Shown one piece after another: positions 41,176-49,358 of a stretch of DNA of 64,000 nt (position 1 is the first letter of the stretch; each line of letters opens with the position of its first letter). Both the position numbers and the translations under genes were made by a program. The stretch lies in NCBI GenBank assembly GCA_964615335.1, contig CAZTMT010000009.1, forward strand, positions 69,804-133,803, given 5' to 3'. Under the pieces are notes generated by a model. The model worked only from the letters and a program-made list of their open reading frames with translations. It made no database searches and was not told the DNA's origin. This DNA comes from HR10 sp964615335 (GTDB lineage: Bacteria; Acidobacteriota; Blastocatellia; HR10).

Positions 41176-42861
41176 CTATCGGCCCAGGATGACGTAGGTG
41201 ACCCCGGCTTTCGGTCTTCGGGCTTCCGGAGGTCCATCCCCAAATGGGGATGTCGTGATGATGTCGGCTTTCCCATCGCCGTTCATATCGGCGACGTTCA
41301 GCGAGAAGCCCACCTGATCGCCGATGCTTGCTCCGAAGATCGTCCGGTTCGCCTCGGGTGGAGTTTCTGAGAAATCCACGACCCCACGCGGGAAGCTCGC
41401 GCCTCCGGGGATAATGTAGATCTCGCCCGCTCCATCTCTCTGGTTTCCGGGTCCATCGGCTGCCGGAGCAGCGAGGATGAGATCCTTCATCCCGTCACCG
41501 TTCCAGTCCCCTACGGCGACTGAAAACCCAAGAGCATCGCCGGGATCGGCGCCATAGAAGGTCGTGTCCGGGGGTTGCTTCTGCAGATCTCGATTTCCGC
41601 TCAATGTGCTGCTGCCCAAGATCACATAGACTTCCCCTGAGGCCGTGCGCGCGTTCCCAGGGCCACTGCCTTGGGGAACACCCAGGATGAGGTCTTCTAT
41701 GCCGTCCCCGTTGATATCGCCGACAGCGAGGACGCTACCTAAGAAATCTGCCGCATCAATTCCTCCTATGATAACATTGGGAGCTTGAGAGCCCGATTGC
41801 TGGGTATCTCGTCGGTTGGCTGGTGTCCGACTTCCGAAGAAGACATATGCTCGCCCCTGGCTGATATCGCTCCCCGCCGTGTAAAAAGGGGCGCCTCCGA
41901 TGATGTCCTTGATCCCATCTCCGTTGACATCTCCCGCGGCGACAGCATTCCCCAAACCCTCTCCGACTCTGTAGATCTGGGCGACGGTGCTCGTTCGTCC
42001 GTAGATCACGATATCCACAGAGGGTGAGGCAGGATTACTCCCGATGTCCCTCAGAGAAGTCCAACTGCGCGAGCCGAAGAGAACATAGATAGCCCCGGCC
42101 GAGACGGGAAGGCCAAGACCTGCACTGGAGGTACGGCTCCCATCGGGACCCTTGACGCCCGGCGCGCCGATGAGGAGATCGGCGATTCCGTCTCCGTTCA
42201 CATCGCCCGCGGCGACGGCCGTTCCCGCCTGGTCCTGCACGTTCTTCCCGGCAGGTCCTCCCCATCCGAAGATCGTGACATCGGCCGGGAGCGAGCGCAG
42301 GTCGCGCACCGAGGCGGATGCAAGCGAGGCTCCGCCAAAGAAGATGTACACTTCGCCCACGTTCGGTCGGGCTTCACTGGGTCCGTCCGCATTGGGCGCT
42401 CCGATGACCAGATCCATCACTCCATCGCCGTTGAGATCACCAACGGCAAGGCTCGCGCCCAGATGATCATCTGGATCCGCTCCGTAGATGATGACGTCCG
42501 GCCTTTCCAGGCCCAGATCGCGCACAAAAGGCATCCCCTGTCCTCGCCGTCCCAGGACGATCAGGACCGCTCCGGCATTGGTGCGCGTCCCCTCCGGACC
42601 GTCGTTGTTAGGCACACCGATGATGAGGTCCGCTTGTTGGTCTCCGTTGATGTCAGCCGCCAGGGCATTCAGATTCCCCGAGATCTGTCCGACCGCGCTC
42701 ACCGTGATCCCATCTCCGGAGACCATTCCCACCAGTGTCGCATCCGGACGCTGTTGCAAATCCAAAGCCACGAAGCGAGACGTCCCCTTCCAGGGGCCCA
42801 GCAGAAGAAGACCGATCGCGGCGAACGCGAGAAAATAAAGCCTCACCTTGTGCCAAAACAT
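41176..42861 (-). CDS. Secreted FG-GAP (integrin alpha-like) beta-propeller protein
   Basis: 561 residues from the ATG at 42861 (AAGGAGGGAT upstream). Signal peptide near VRLYFLAFAAIGLLLLGPWK. It contains seven FG-GAP repeats, each with a calcium-type loop D-x-N-G-D-x-x-x-D: DINGDQQADLIIG, DLNGDGVMDLVIG, DVNGDGIADLLIG, DVNGDGIKDIIGG, DINGDGIEDLILG, DWNGDGMKDLILA and DMNGDGKADIITT. Seven repeats would close one full propeller. Probably a surface or periplasmic adhesion or ligand-binding protein. Confidence 0.9.
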   Translation of the reverse strand: MFWHKVRLYFLAFAAIGLLLLGPWKGTSRFVALDLQQRPDATLVGMVSGDGITVSAVGQISGNLNALAADINGDQQADLIIGVPNNDGPEGTRTNAGAVLIVLGRRGQGMPFVRDLGLERPDVIIYGADPDDHLGASLAVGDLNGDGVMDLVIGAPNADGPSEARPNVGEVYIFFGGASLASASVRDLRSLPADVTIFGWGGPAGKNVQDQAGTAVAAGDVNGDGIADLLIGAPGVKGPDGSRTSSAGLGLPVSAGAIYVLFGSRSWTSLRDIGSNPASPSVDIVIYGRTSTVAQIYRVGEGLGNAVAAGDVNGDGIKDIIGGAPFYTAGSDISQGRAYVFFGSRTPANRRDTQQSGSQAPNVIIGGIDAADFLGSVLAVGDINGDGIEDLILGVPQGSGPGNARTASGEVYVILGSSTLSGNRDLQKQPPDTTFYGADPGDALGFSVAVGDWNGDGMKDLILAAPAADGPGNQRDGAGEIYIIPGGASFPRGVVDFSETPPEANRTIFGASIGDQVGFSLNVADMNGDGKADIITTSPFGDGPPEARRPKAGVTYVILGR

Positions 42862-43076
42862 ACGAAATCCCTCCTTACGAGAATCCTCCGGTCCCATGAG
42901 TCGCAGGAGCGAAGAGCACTCTTTCGGAAAGCAAGGCTCTCTCAACGTGTGGCAGCGCTTCATCCCTCGCCCCTCGCTTCTGTGCTCATGACCAGGCTCA
43001 CTCTATCAGATGATTCGGGTGCCGTCAAGCTCCTTCTTCGAAGGCCTCGATTCGTTTGAGGCTGAACCGCGTTCCT

Positions 43077-43106
43077 CAAAGAGCCCTCGGAGAGGGCGAC
43101 AGAGCC
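43077..43106 (+). repeat. Repeat copy A (h1 only)
   Basis: Stem GCCCTC (43083-43088), loop GGA, GAGGGC (43092-43097), followed by GACAGAG. The linker is cut short. Confidence 0.75.
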
Positions 43107-43134
43107 TGAGCCCAACCTGTCGAAACGATGTGTC

Positions 43135-43226
43135 GCCCCCTTCGGGGGCTTCGGGGGGAAATTGGGGGGCCGCGGTTCCCTGGGGCTCACGCCCCAGGCG
43201 GTTTTCTGCTGCCCGCTGGCGCGGGC
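43135..43226 (-). repeat. Repeat copy B (h1-h2-h1)
   Basis: Read on the minus strand: h1 at 43226-43211 (GCCCGC/GCGGGC, loop GCCA), linker GCAGAAAACCGCC, h2 at 43196-43181 (TGGGGC/GCCCCA), spacer, second h1 at 43149-43135 (GCCCCC/GGGGGC, loop GAA) followed by GACACATCG. About 80% or more like copy F by eye. Confidence 0.85.
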
Positions 43227-43253
43227 TCACTCTGGAAAATGAGTCGTTCTCCG

Positions 43254-43314
43254 CAAAAAGCCCTCGAAGAGGGCGACAGAAGATAGCCTGGGGTGGAGCG
43301 CGAGCGGAACCCCA
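43254..43314 (+). repeat. Repeat copy C (h1-h2)
   Basis: h1 43260-43274 (GCCCTC-GAA-GAGGGC), linker GACAGAAGATAGCC, h2 with TGGGGT and ACCCCA arms around GGAGCGCGAGCGG-type loop. Its 3' partner hairpin is the h1 of copy D. Confidence 0.85.
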
Positions 43315-43336
43315 TGTGAGACCAAACCCCATTCCA

Positions 43337-43402
43337 CAGAGAGCCTGCTCTGGCAGGCGACAGAAAATAGCCTGGGGTGGAGCGAAGCGGAACCCCAGGA
43401 AA
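43337..43402 (+). repeat. Repeat copy D (h1-h2)
   Basis: h1 43343-43358 (GCCTGC-TCTG-GCAGGC), linker GACAGAAAATAGCC, h2 TGGGGT...ACCCCA, then GGAAACGG. h1 starts 83 bp after that of copy C and 86 bp before that of copy E. Confidence 0.85.
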
Positions 43403-43426
43403 CGGGATCCCCAATTATTCATCTCC

Positions 43427-43448
43427 GAGCCCGCCTGTGGCGGGCGGC
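43427..43448 (+). repeat. Repeat copy E (terminal h1)
   Basis: h1 43429-43445 (GCCCGCC-TGT-GGCGGGC). The bases after it read GGCAC instead of GACAG. Closes the C-D-E tandem. Confidence 0.7.
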
Positions 43449-43555
43449 ACACCGGGTCAGAAGCCCGACGAATCGAAGGACGCCATTCGTGTATCCCTCA
43501 ATGGGGCGACCTGGCGTGTGTGAACCAGACCGATTGGGTGGCCGCCCGATGTGTC

Positions 43556-43645
43556 GCCCCCTTCGGGGGCTCGTGGGGGGATTGGTGGGCCGCGGTTTCC
43601 TGGGGCTCGCGCCCCAGGCTATTTTCTGTCGCCCACGGCGTGGGC
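43556..43645 (-). repeat. Repeat copy F (h1-h2-h1)
   Basis: Minus strand: h1 43645-43631 (GCCCAC/GTGGGC, loop GCC), linker GACAGAAAATAGCC, h2 43616-43601, spacer, second h1 43570-43556 (GCCCCC/GGGGGC, loop GAA) and GACACATCG. Same order as copy B 420 bp away. Confidence 0.85.
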
Positions 43646-43751
43646 TCATTGCGGAGGGAGTGTCGTTCTGCAAATGGGCTGGCGCCCTCAGCTCTTCTTG
43701 ATCTCCCGTGCCGGTGGGCTCACCGTACAAGCTCCTGAAGCGCTGTGGAGA

Positions 43752-44483
43752 TCAGCCCTTGACTCGCTGAACATGCGACGGGAGTTTTTGCACAAAGAGG
43801 CTTTCGGAGAGGTTCACGTTCAGCCGGATATTCTCGAGCACAAGGAGCGTCTCATCGCGATTGGCCTCGACGATCTTCTGCACCGTCGGGAGCCAGAGCT
43901 GCTGATCCACCCAGAGATCCACGCGGCGGTAGACGTCTCTTCGATTCGGCTTTGGGGTGAGCACCAGATGAGCGAAGCGTCGCCCGGAGATCGTCTCATG
44001 TCCGGCGAAGGTGATCTCGTAATCTTCGGCGGCCTGCGCGACGCCGTGGAAGAGATAGGCCAGGAAACCGGCGGCCGCGCGCTGTGCGGTGCGATCAATG
44101 ACCCCCTCGATGGCCTGATTGATCCGGGGCTGATAGAGCACGAAGCGCCGATCCTTGACCGTGATGATGCGCTTCTCGGGAACGGTGATCTCAATGCGCA
44201 AAAGGACGTCGCGCTCTCCCTTTCGTTTCATATAGAGGACGCCCTTCTCCGGGGGATCTTTGAGGCCGAGCTGGGCGTAGAACTTCTCCTGGCTGATCTC
44301 GGCGCGCAGCGTGCGCATCTGCTGGATGGCGCGCGTCATTCGTTCCAGGATCGGAGTGGCTGCCGTTCCCGAATCCGGAAGGCTTCGCCCGCGCGAAGGA
44401 GAGATTCCGAAAAGGAGAAGTGTCATCCCTGTGCCCGCGAGGGCCTTCACCCATCGGTTCGACTTCACGCGTCTCCTCCACAT
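43752..44483 (-). CDS. LolA-like outer-membrane lipoprotein carrier
   Basis: 243 residues. N-terminal signal peptide (RWVKALAGTGMTLLLFGISP). The mature part shows the open beta-barrel pattern of the LolA/LppX fold: AIQQMRTLRAEISQEKFYAQ, GVLYMKRKGERDVLLRIEIT, VKDRRFVLYQPRINQAIEGV, VDLWVDQQLWLPTVQKIVEA. It probably carries a lipoprotein or lipid across the periplasm. It is the last gene of the operon with the lipoprotein, FtsX, ATPase and small membrane protein, which supports a trafficking role. Confidence 0.8.
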   Translation of the reverse strand: MWRRRVKSNRWVKALAGTGMTLLLFGISPSRGRSLPDSGTAATPILERMTRAIQQMRTLRAEISQEKFYAQLGLKDPPEKGVLYMKRKGERDVLLRIEITVPEKRIITVKDRRFVLYQPRINQAIEGVIDRTAQRAAAGFLAYLFHGVAQAAEDYEITFAGHETISGRRFAHLVLTPKPNRRDVYRRVDLWVDQQLWLPTVQKIVEANRDETLLVLENIRLNVNLSESLFVQKLPSHVQRVKG

Positions 44484-44516
44484 ACGGTACGCGTCATGTC
44501 CTGAAGCGACAAACGG

Positions 44517-44774
44517 TCATCTGTCACAAGAGGGCGCTCGAGAGGTTTTCTCCGCCGGCGGTGTCGGCGCGTCGGCTTCCGGGGAAGACGACGCTCGTGT
44601 CTCGTGCTGCGAGACCTTGTGGAGGACTGAGGAGTCCGCCCCCGAATGTGCGAACCAGGAGCTGGGCGTCAGGAAGATGAAGGCGAGAATCAGCAGGCAG
44701 AGCACGTCGTATTGCCAGGTCCCGCGCTCGTAGGACCAGAGAAGGACACTCTTGAGCACAGCCTGTAGTTTCAT
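44517..44774 (-). CDS. Small single-span membrane protein
   Basis: 85 residues from the ATG at 44774, with GGGAGGATG upstream. N-terminal amphipathic part KLQAVLKSVLLWSYERGTWQ, then one hydrophobic helix DVLCLLILAFIFLTPSSWF (about 22-40) and a polar, Ser/Pro/Glu-rich tail. I have the impression that the YERGTWQYDV..LLILAFIFLTP block recurs in Acidobacteriota, but have no function for it. It lies between the ATPase and LolA-like genes and may be a subunit of the transport system. Confidence 0.65.
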   Translation of the reverse strand: MKLQAVLKSVLLWSYERGTWQYDVLCLLILAFIFLTPSSWFAHSGADSSVLHKVSQHETRASSSPEADAPTPPAEKTSRAPSCDR

Positions 44775-44842
44775 CCGGCATCCTCCCGCGCGTAACGCAT
44801 AATTGTACTGAGGAGCGCCTCCGGGGACAAGGGGGGATGTGC

Positions 44843-45529
44843 TCATGGGGTGAGGATCTTGCCATCGCGCATGTGGATGATGCGGTTGGCCATGGCGGCC
44901 GCCTCGGGATTGTGCGTGATCATCAGAATGGTTTGACCGAACTGGGCGTTGAGTTCTTTGAGCATGCTGAGGACGATCTGCGCGTTCTCCGAGTCGAGGC
45001 TTCCGGTCGGTTCGTCGGCCAGCAGGATGGCCGGACGATTGATGATAGCCCGAGCGATGGCCACGCGCTGCTGCTCGCCTCCGCTCAGTTCGTTGGGCTT
45101 ATGATTGAGCTTATCCTCGAGCCCGAGCACGCGGAGGATGTGGCGGCGGCGTTCGGGATCGCCTTCGACATGGTGTGTCCCGTTGTAGTAGATGCGTTCG
45201 GCCAGGCGCAGATTCCCCTCGACCGTGAGCGTGGGGAAGAGGTTGAGGCGTTGGAAGACGAATCCGATCTTGCGCCGTCGCAACTCCGTGCGTGCGGCAT
45301 CCGAGAGGCTCGTGATCTCGACGCCTTCGATGTAGACCTGGCCCGCCGTGGGAGTGAGCAAGCCTCCGATGATATGCAGCAGCGTGGACTTGCCGCATCC
45401 GGAGGGACCCATGATGGCGACGAACTCTCCTCGCCGGACCTCCAGGTCCACGCCGCGCAGGGCGTGGACGCCGATTCGGCCCATGCGGTAGATCATGTGC
45501 AGGCCGACAGTCTTCAAAATGACCGACAT
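44843..45529 (-). CDS. ABC transporter ATP-binding protein (LolD/MacB type)
   Basis: 228 residues from the ATG at 45529, which has GGAG 7 nt upstream; an ATG at 45550 overlapping the permease stop is possible and would add seven residues. Walker A MGPSGCGKSTLLHIIGG, Q-loop FVFQRLNLFPTLTVEGNL, signature ELSGGEQQRVAIARAI, Walker B ILLADEPTGSLDSEN, H-loop MITHNPEAAAMA. It belongs to the LolD/MacB/FtsE group that powers mechanotransmission permeases rather than import. Partner is the FtsX-like permease directly upstream. Confidence 0.93.
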   Translation of the reverse strand: MSVILKTVGLHMIYRMGRIGVHALRGVDLEVRRGEFVAIMGPSGCGKSTLLHIIGGLLTPTAGQVYIEGVEITSLSDAARTELRRRKIGFVFQRLNLFPTLTVEGNLRLAERIYYNGTHHVEGDPERRRHILRVLGLEDKLNHKPNELSGGEQQRVAIARAIINRPAILLADEPTGSLDSENAQIVLSMLKELNAQFGQTILMITHNPEAAAMANRIIHMRDGKILTP

Positions 45530-45542
45530 CGGTTTCTCCGCA

Positions 45543-46664
45543 TCACTCATAGGCGAGCGCTCGAACGGGATCCTGTCGGGCGGCATGCAGAGCGGGATAG
45601 AGAGCGCCAAGGGCGCCGGCCAGAATGCCGATAAGCGCGGCCGTGAGCATCCATCTCCCCTCGAACCGCACAATGAGCGAGGTATAGCGCATGATGCCCA
45701 CTCGTGCGAGGCACGAGATCAGAAAGCCCAGGGCGACACCCAGGGCGCTGATCGTCAGGGCTTCTTTCTCGATCGTCGCGATGATGAACGAGCGCGAGGC
45801 GCCCAGCGATTTGAGGATGCCGATCTCGCGCGTGCGTTCGGTGATGGAGGTGTACATGGCCAGCAGGATGACGAGCGAGCTGACGCAGAGCGCCAGCCCG
45901 ACCACGACGCGCAGGAAGACATTGAGCGAGGGGATGCCTCGATCGTAATAGCTCGGGATGTCGCGCGTGAAGATGATCTGATGGCCCGGCAGAGCCGCTT
46001 CGATGCGCCGGGCCACGCGCTCCTGCTCTTCGGGCGCGAGGCACTTGACCAAAATGGAGGAGCATTTCCCTTGCGCCCCGAGCAATTCCTGCATCTTCGA
46101 GAGGCGCATCTTCACGCGCGCGCCGCTTTCGGGCTCATAGATTCCGGCGACCGTGAACATGTGGTTCAGGATTTCCACGCGCGCCCCCGGAGCGATCTTC
46201 TTGGTCGTGGCGTAGTGGCGATCTACAAGAATCTCCTCGTCGCTCTGCAGGGGGCGTCCCTCGACGATGCGAATGCCGCTGATTTCGGCATAGCTCGCAT
46301 AGTCCGGGGTCGGCTGGTCGGCGATGCCTTCGAGCATCTCGAAGCCGATGCCTCCGGTTCCGCTCCGGATGTATCGTCCCACAGGAGTGACGGCGCGCAC
46401 GCCCTCGATCTCGCGCAGGCGTCGCGTATAGGCGACCGGAAGCGAGAGGGGGGTCGCTGTGATGCTCGCGCCCAGGGTCCCCACCGATTGGAAGATGATC
46501 TCGGCGCCGACGTTCTTCTCCCGCTGCCCGGTCTCGTAGAGAATCCCGCGCGCCAATCCGACGGTCACCAGGATCAGGACGACGCCCAGGGCGATCCCGA
46601 GCATGCTCGCGATCGTCCGCGTCGGGCGCGCCAGGATGTTGGCCAGCACAAAGCTGTGGCGCAT
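45543..46664 (-). CDS. FtsX-like (MacB-type) ABC transporter permease
   Basis: 373 residues. One N-terminal helix (IASMLGIALGVVLILVTVGL) followed by a periplasmic MacB-core domain (about 45-240), then three C-terminal helices: VVVGLALCVSSLVILLAMYT, LTISALGVALGFLISCLARV and WMLTAALIGILAGALGALYP, the usual four-helix topology. The TERTREIGILKSLGASRSFI coupling loop is present. It acts with the ATPase in the inner membrane on a periplasmic substrate, probably the lipoproteins of this operon. The ATG is adjacent to the upstream stop. Confidence 0.9.
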   Translation of the reverse strand: MRHSFVLANILARPTRTIASMLGIALGVVLILVTVGLARGILYETGQREKNVGAEIIFQSVGTLGASITATPLSLPVAYTRRLREIEGVRAVTPVGRYIRSGTGGIGFEMLEGIADQPTPDYASYAEISGIRIVEGRPLQSDEEILVDRHYATTKKIAPGARVEILNHMFTVAGIYEPESGARVKMRLSKMQELLGAQGKCSSILVKCLAPEEQERVARRIEAALPGHQIIFTRDIPSYYDRGIPSLNVFLRVVVGLALCVSSLVILLAMYTSITERTREIGILKSLGASRSFIIATIEKEALTISALGVALGFLISCLARVGIMRYTSLIVRFEGRWMLTAALIGILAGALGALYPALHAARQDPVRALAYE

Positions 46665-47666
46665 TCAGTTCTCCTTCTTGTCCAAATCAATGACGCGCAC
46701 GGAGTCTCCCCACTCGGCCGGCTTCTCCAGATGAAAGAGCGTCTGAGAGATCTCGCCGTTGATCAGGAGGCTGGTCTGGTCCAGGCCGAGCCGAAGGGAA
46801 TATCGGTCGTAGGGACGCGCGATGCGGATCTCGATAGGAATGAGCTGTGAGGAATTGGGCGCCGTCGCGAAATCCTCATAGTGAATCTCGCTGCGGATCT
46901 CACCGGATTCGCCAAAGATCTGTTGCCGCACAAGGAGCAGGCCGCGCGCCCGATCGAACCAGAACTTTCGGCGGACGCGCGCGCGATGGGGTCCGACCTG
47001 TTCCAGGATCGAGAGGATATAGTAGCTGCGGATGACCGGGCGCGGCTTCTGTCCGGGCGCGCGCTCTTCTTCGATCTGTCGGAACTCTTCCATTGTCGTG
47101 AGCTGTGGGGAAGGGGATTCTGCGAGCGGGTCCCAGAAGAGCGCTTCGGTGATGTGCTGCGGGCGAACATGGCGCAGCGAACCGACATCGCGCCAGCGAG
47201 GATCGCGCTGCAGGGTCTCCTCGCGCTCCGTGTAGTCGCGTTCGTTGGAGCCCTCGACGAAGAGACGATGTTCTTCGGGATAGACGAGCAGTTGGAACCG
47301 ATGTCCGTCCGAGGCCATCTCGGCGATGGTCGTCTTCACCAGAGGGGCCTGAATGAGCAGGCGCACGTTGGCCGGGCGCGCCAGGATCAATCGGCCATCG
47401 GCCGTGCGATAGCGCTTGCCCAATCCGTACTCGGGAGCCTCGGTCTGGAATTGGATCGTGATACGAGCCGAGAGCGTGCGCAGTCGTTGAAAGTCGTTCA
47501 GGCGCGCGAGCAGATCCTCCAGCGTCGCCGTGCTCAACGGAGCCACAAGCTGCGGCACCCGGACGTCGCGCGAGACGAGACCACAGCCGATCTGGAGCGA
47601 AAGTCCCCAGACCAGGAGAAGAGCTCCACCCCCCTTGCTGAGTCTCTCACCAAGTCCCGCGTTCAC
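46665..47666 (-). CDS. Putative outer-membrane-associated lipoprotein (LolB/DUF4292-like)
   Basis: 333 residues from the GTG at 47666. The N-terminus has a hydrophobic run ALLLVWGLSLQIGCGL ending in a lipobox-like IGC. The body is a LolA/LolB-like beta fold: LRTLSARITIQFQTEAPEYG, RLILARPANVRLLIQAPLVK, MASDGHRFQLLVYPEEHRLF, KFWFDRARGLLLVRQQIFGE. A much longer open frame continues upstream to 48815 but runs antisense through the htrA gene and is not real. First gene of the operon; likely acceptor end of the transport chain. Confidence 0.75.
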   Translation of the reverse strand: MNAGLGERLSKGGGALLLVWGLSLQIGCGLVSRDVRVPQLVAPLSTATLEDLLARLNDFQRLRTLSARITIQFQTEAPEYGLGKRYRTADGRLILARPANVRLLIQAPLVKTTIAEMASDGHRFQLLVYPEEHRLFVEGSNERDYTEREETLQRDPRWRDVGSLRHVRPQHITEALFWDPLAESPSPQLTTMEEFRQIEEERAPGQKPRPVIRSYYILSILEQVGPHRARVRRKFWFDRARGLLLVRQQIFGESGEIRSEIHYEDFATAPNSSQLIPIEIRIARPYDRYSLRLGLDQTSLLINGEISQTLFHLEKPAEWGDSVRVIDLDKKEN

Positions 47667-47685
47667 CGTCTGCCAAAACAGGGAA

Positions 47686-47713
47686 GTTATCAGATGATCA
47701 ACGCCTCTGTCAA
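47686..47713 (-). promoter_or_regulatory. Probable promoter of the lipoprotein-ABC operon
   Basis: Minus strand: perfect TTGACA (47713-47708), 16 bp, GATAAC (47691-47686). The GTG start at 47666 is about 20 nt from the -10. Confidence 0.5.
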
Positions 47714-47761
47714 ATACGCGGCTTCGCGCACCCGATCGGATGTCCGCACCGGGAGAAGTTC

Positions 47762-47770
47762 TGATATAAT
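47762..47770 (+). promoter_or_regulatory. Extended -10 promoter of the second htrA gene
   Basis: TGATATAAT, the same nine bases as the second promoter candidate of the dnaK cluster. No good -35. It lies 35 nt before the ATG at 47805. Confidence 0.5.
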
Positions 47771-47804
47771 GAACGAGCGCGAATACGACACGAGGGAGGA
47801 GACG

Positions 47805-49343
47805 ATGGAACAGCTGAAGGCTGGGCGTGCTGCGGCTTCTCCGAATCGGTCCCGGCGATGGGGGATTCTGCTGGGGATAGGGCTCAGCATGCTTTTGGGG
47901 ATCGTCCTGGGCGTCTGGATCTCCGGGGGTGCGCCCGCCTGGCAGTCGGCGCGAGTGCTCACGGTGAGCCAGGAGCCGAAGACGCTGGATGAGCCCATGG
48001 CGACGGCGCTCGCCCTCTCGGAGGCGTTCGCTCGGGTCGCCCGGATGGTCGAGCCGGCTGTGGTGCATATCGAGACGGAATCCGCACGAAGGGGACAGCG
48101 CTCGGAAGATCCGTTCGATTTCTTCTTCGGTCCGCGCTCTCGGCCGCGCCGAGGAACGGGCTCGGGAGTGATCGTGGATCCACAGGGGTATATTCTCACG
48201 AACCATCACGTCATCCAGGGGGCTTCCGTCATCCGCGTCAAGACGTTCGACGGCACGACCTATACGCCCGAAGTGATCGGTGTGGATCCGGAGACGGATC
48301 TGGCTGTGATCAAGATCTCGCGGCGCGAACCCTTCCCCTACGCGCGCATGGGCGATTCGAACAAGCTGCGGGTTGGCGATTGGGTCCTGGCCATCGGGAG
48401 TCCATTCGGCCTGGAGCAGACGGTCACCGCAGGGATCATCAGTGCCAAGGATCGCGTGACCGATGGGGAGAACGCACCGTTTCAACGCTTCCTTCAGACG
48501 GATGCGGCAATCAATCCCGGCAATTCCGGCGGGCCGCTGATCAACCTTCTTGGGGAGGTCGTCGGCATCAATACCCAGATCTCGACAAGCACGGGATATT
48601 TCAACGGCGTGGGGTTTGCCCTGCCTTCGTCCTTGGCGATCGAGGTGTACAATCAATTGATTCGCCGGGGGCGCGTCGCGCGAGGCTATCTGGGCGTCTA
48701 CGTCAAGCCGGTGACTCCTCCGGTCGCGCGCATGAACGGATTGAAAGAACTTCGTGGAGCGCTCATTGAGAGTGTGACCAGTCCGGAGAGTCCGGCGGCG
48801 CAGGCCGGATTGCAAGCGGGCGATATCATCGTCGAGGTTGATGGAGAACCCATCCGGGATAGCCGCGACCTCACGCGCCGTGTGGCGTCTATGGAGGTGG
48901 GACGCACCGTGCGCCTGAAATATATTCGGGATGGGCGCGAGTATATCACCAGCGTGAAGCTCGGCATTCGTCCTTCGCCCGCCGATCGCTCGGAACGGCT
49001 TCCTGAGCCCGAACCCCAGGGTGAGGAGAAGCGATCATCGGGGCCTCCGCGGCTGGGCGCGACGCTTGAGCCGGTGACGCCGCACGTGGCCGATGTGCTC
49101 AAACTCGGCTCGGTGCGCGGCGCTCTGGTCGGCCAGGTCGAGGAGGAGAGCTTCGCCGAAACGCTTGGCCTGCTGCCGGGCGATGTGATCCTTTCGATCA
49201 ATCGCCGGGAGATTCGAGATCCGGAGGACGTGCGGAAGATCTTCGAGGGATTGAAGTCAGGGGACGATGTCGTCATGATCGTCGCCCGAGCCGGTCGAGG
49301 CTTCGGCCCGGACCGCACGGTCCTCTCCGGGACGATCCCGTGA
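47805..49343 (+). CDS. HtrA/DegP-like serine protease, second copy
   Basis: 512 residues from the ATG at 47805 (GGGAGGAG upstream). A single N-terminal anchor (WGILLGIGLSMLLGIVLGVW, about 20-39). Catalytic residues present: His in TNHHVIQG, Asp in PETDLAVIK, Ser in NPGNSGGPLI. Two PDZ domains follow (RGYLGVYVKPVTPP and RLGATLEPVTPHVADV). It differs from the 10612-12138 copy in the linker (PEPEPQGEEKRSSGPP) and in lacking an adjacent chaperone cluster. Probably a periplasmic quality-control protease. Confidence 0.93.
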   Translation: MEQLKAGRAAASPNRSRRWGILLGIGLSMLLGIVLGVWISGGAPAWQSARVLTVSQEPKTLDEPMATALALSEAFARVARMVEPAVVHIETESARRGQRSEDPFDFFFGPRSRPRRGTGSGVIVDPQGYILTNHHVIQGASVIRVKTFDGTTYTPEVIGVDPETDLAVIKISRREPFPYARMGDSNKLRVGDWVLAIGSPFGLEQTVTAGIISAKDRVTDGENAPFQRFLQTDAAINPGNSGGPLINLLGEVVGINTQISTSTGYFNGVGFALPSSLAIEVYNQLIRRGRVARGYLGVYVKPVTPPVARMNGLKELRGALIESVTSPESPAAQAGLQAGDIIVEVDGEPIRDSRDLTRRVASMEVGRTVRLKYIRDGREYITSVKLGIRPSPADRSERLPEPEPQGEEKRSSGPPRLGATLEPVTPHVADVLKLGSVRGALVGQVEEESFAETLGLLPGDVILSINRREIRDPEDVRKIFEGLKSGDDVVMIVARAGRGFGPDRTVLSGTIP

Positions 49344-49358
49344 GCGGAGTTCTGTCCT

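Larger units (their letters stand above)
43077..43651. repeat. Cluster of structured interspersed repeats with covarying hairpins
   Basis: No credible gene lies between 42862 and 43751; 42862-43076 and 43652-43751 show nothing certain. The middle holds six copies or part copies of one element in both orientations. The full unit is hairpin h1 (GC-rich stem of 6-7 bp, 3-4 nt loop), constant linker GACAGAAxATAGCC, hairpin h2 (TGGGG...CCCCA), a spacer, then another h1. Stem bases differ between copies but remain fully paired, so structure is conserved rather than sequence. Short frames across it give Pro/Arg/Gly-rich peptides that are by-products of the repeats. Confidence 0.85.

Noticed and set aside
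43010..43738. Several Pro/Arg/Gly-rich frames in the repeat cluster
   Set aside because: They translate the structured repeats (recurring peptides such as LAPQAIFCRP), in both orientations, without ribosome sites.
47667..48815. Long upstream extension of the lipoprotein frame on the minus strand
   Set aside because: It runs antisense through the htrA gene at 47805 and lacks a start with a ribosome site; the GTG at 47666 follows a promoter and precedes a signal peptide.
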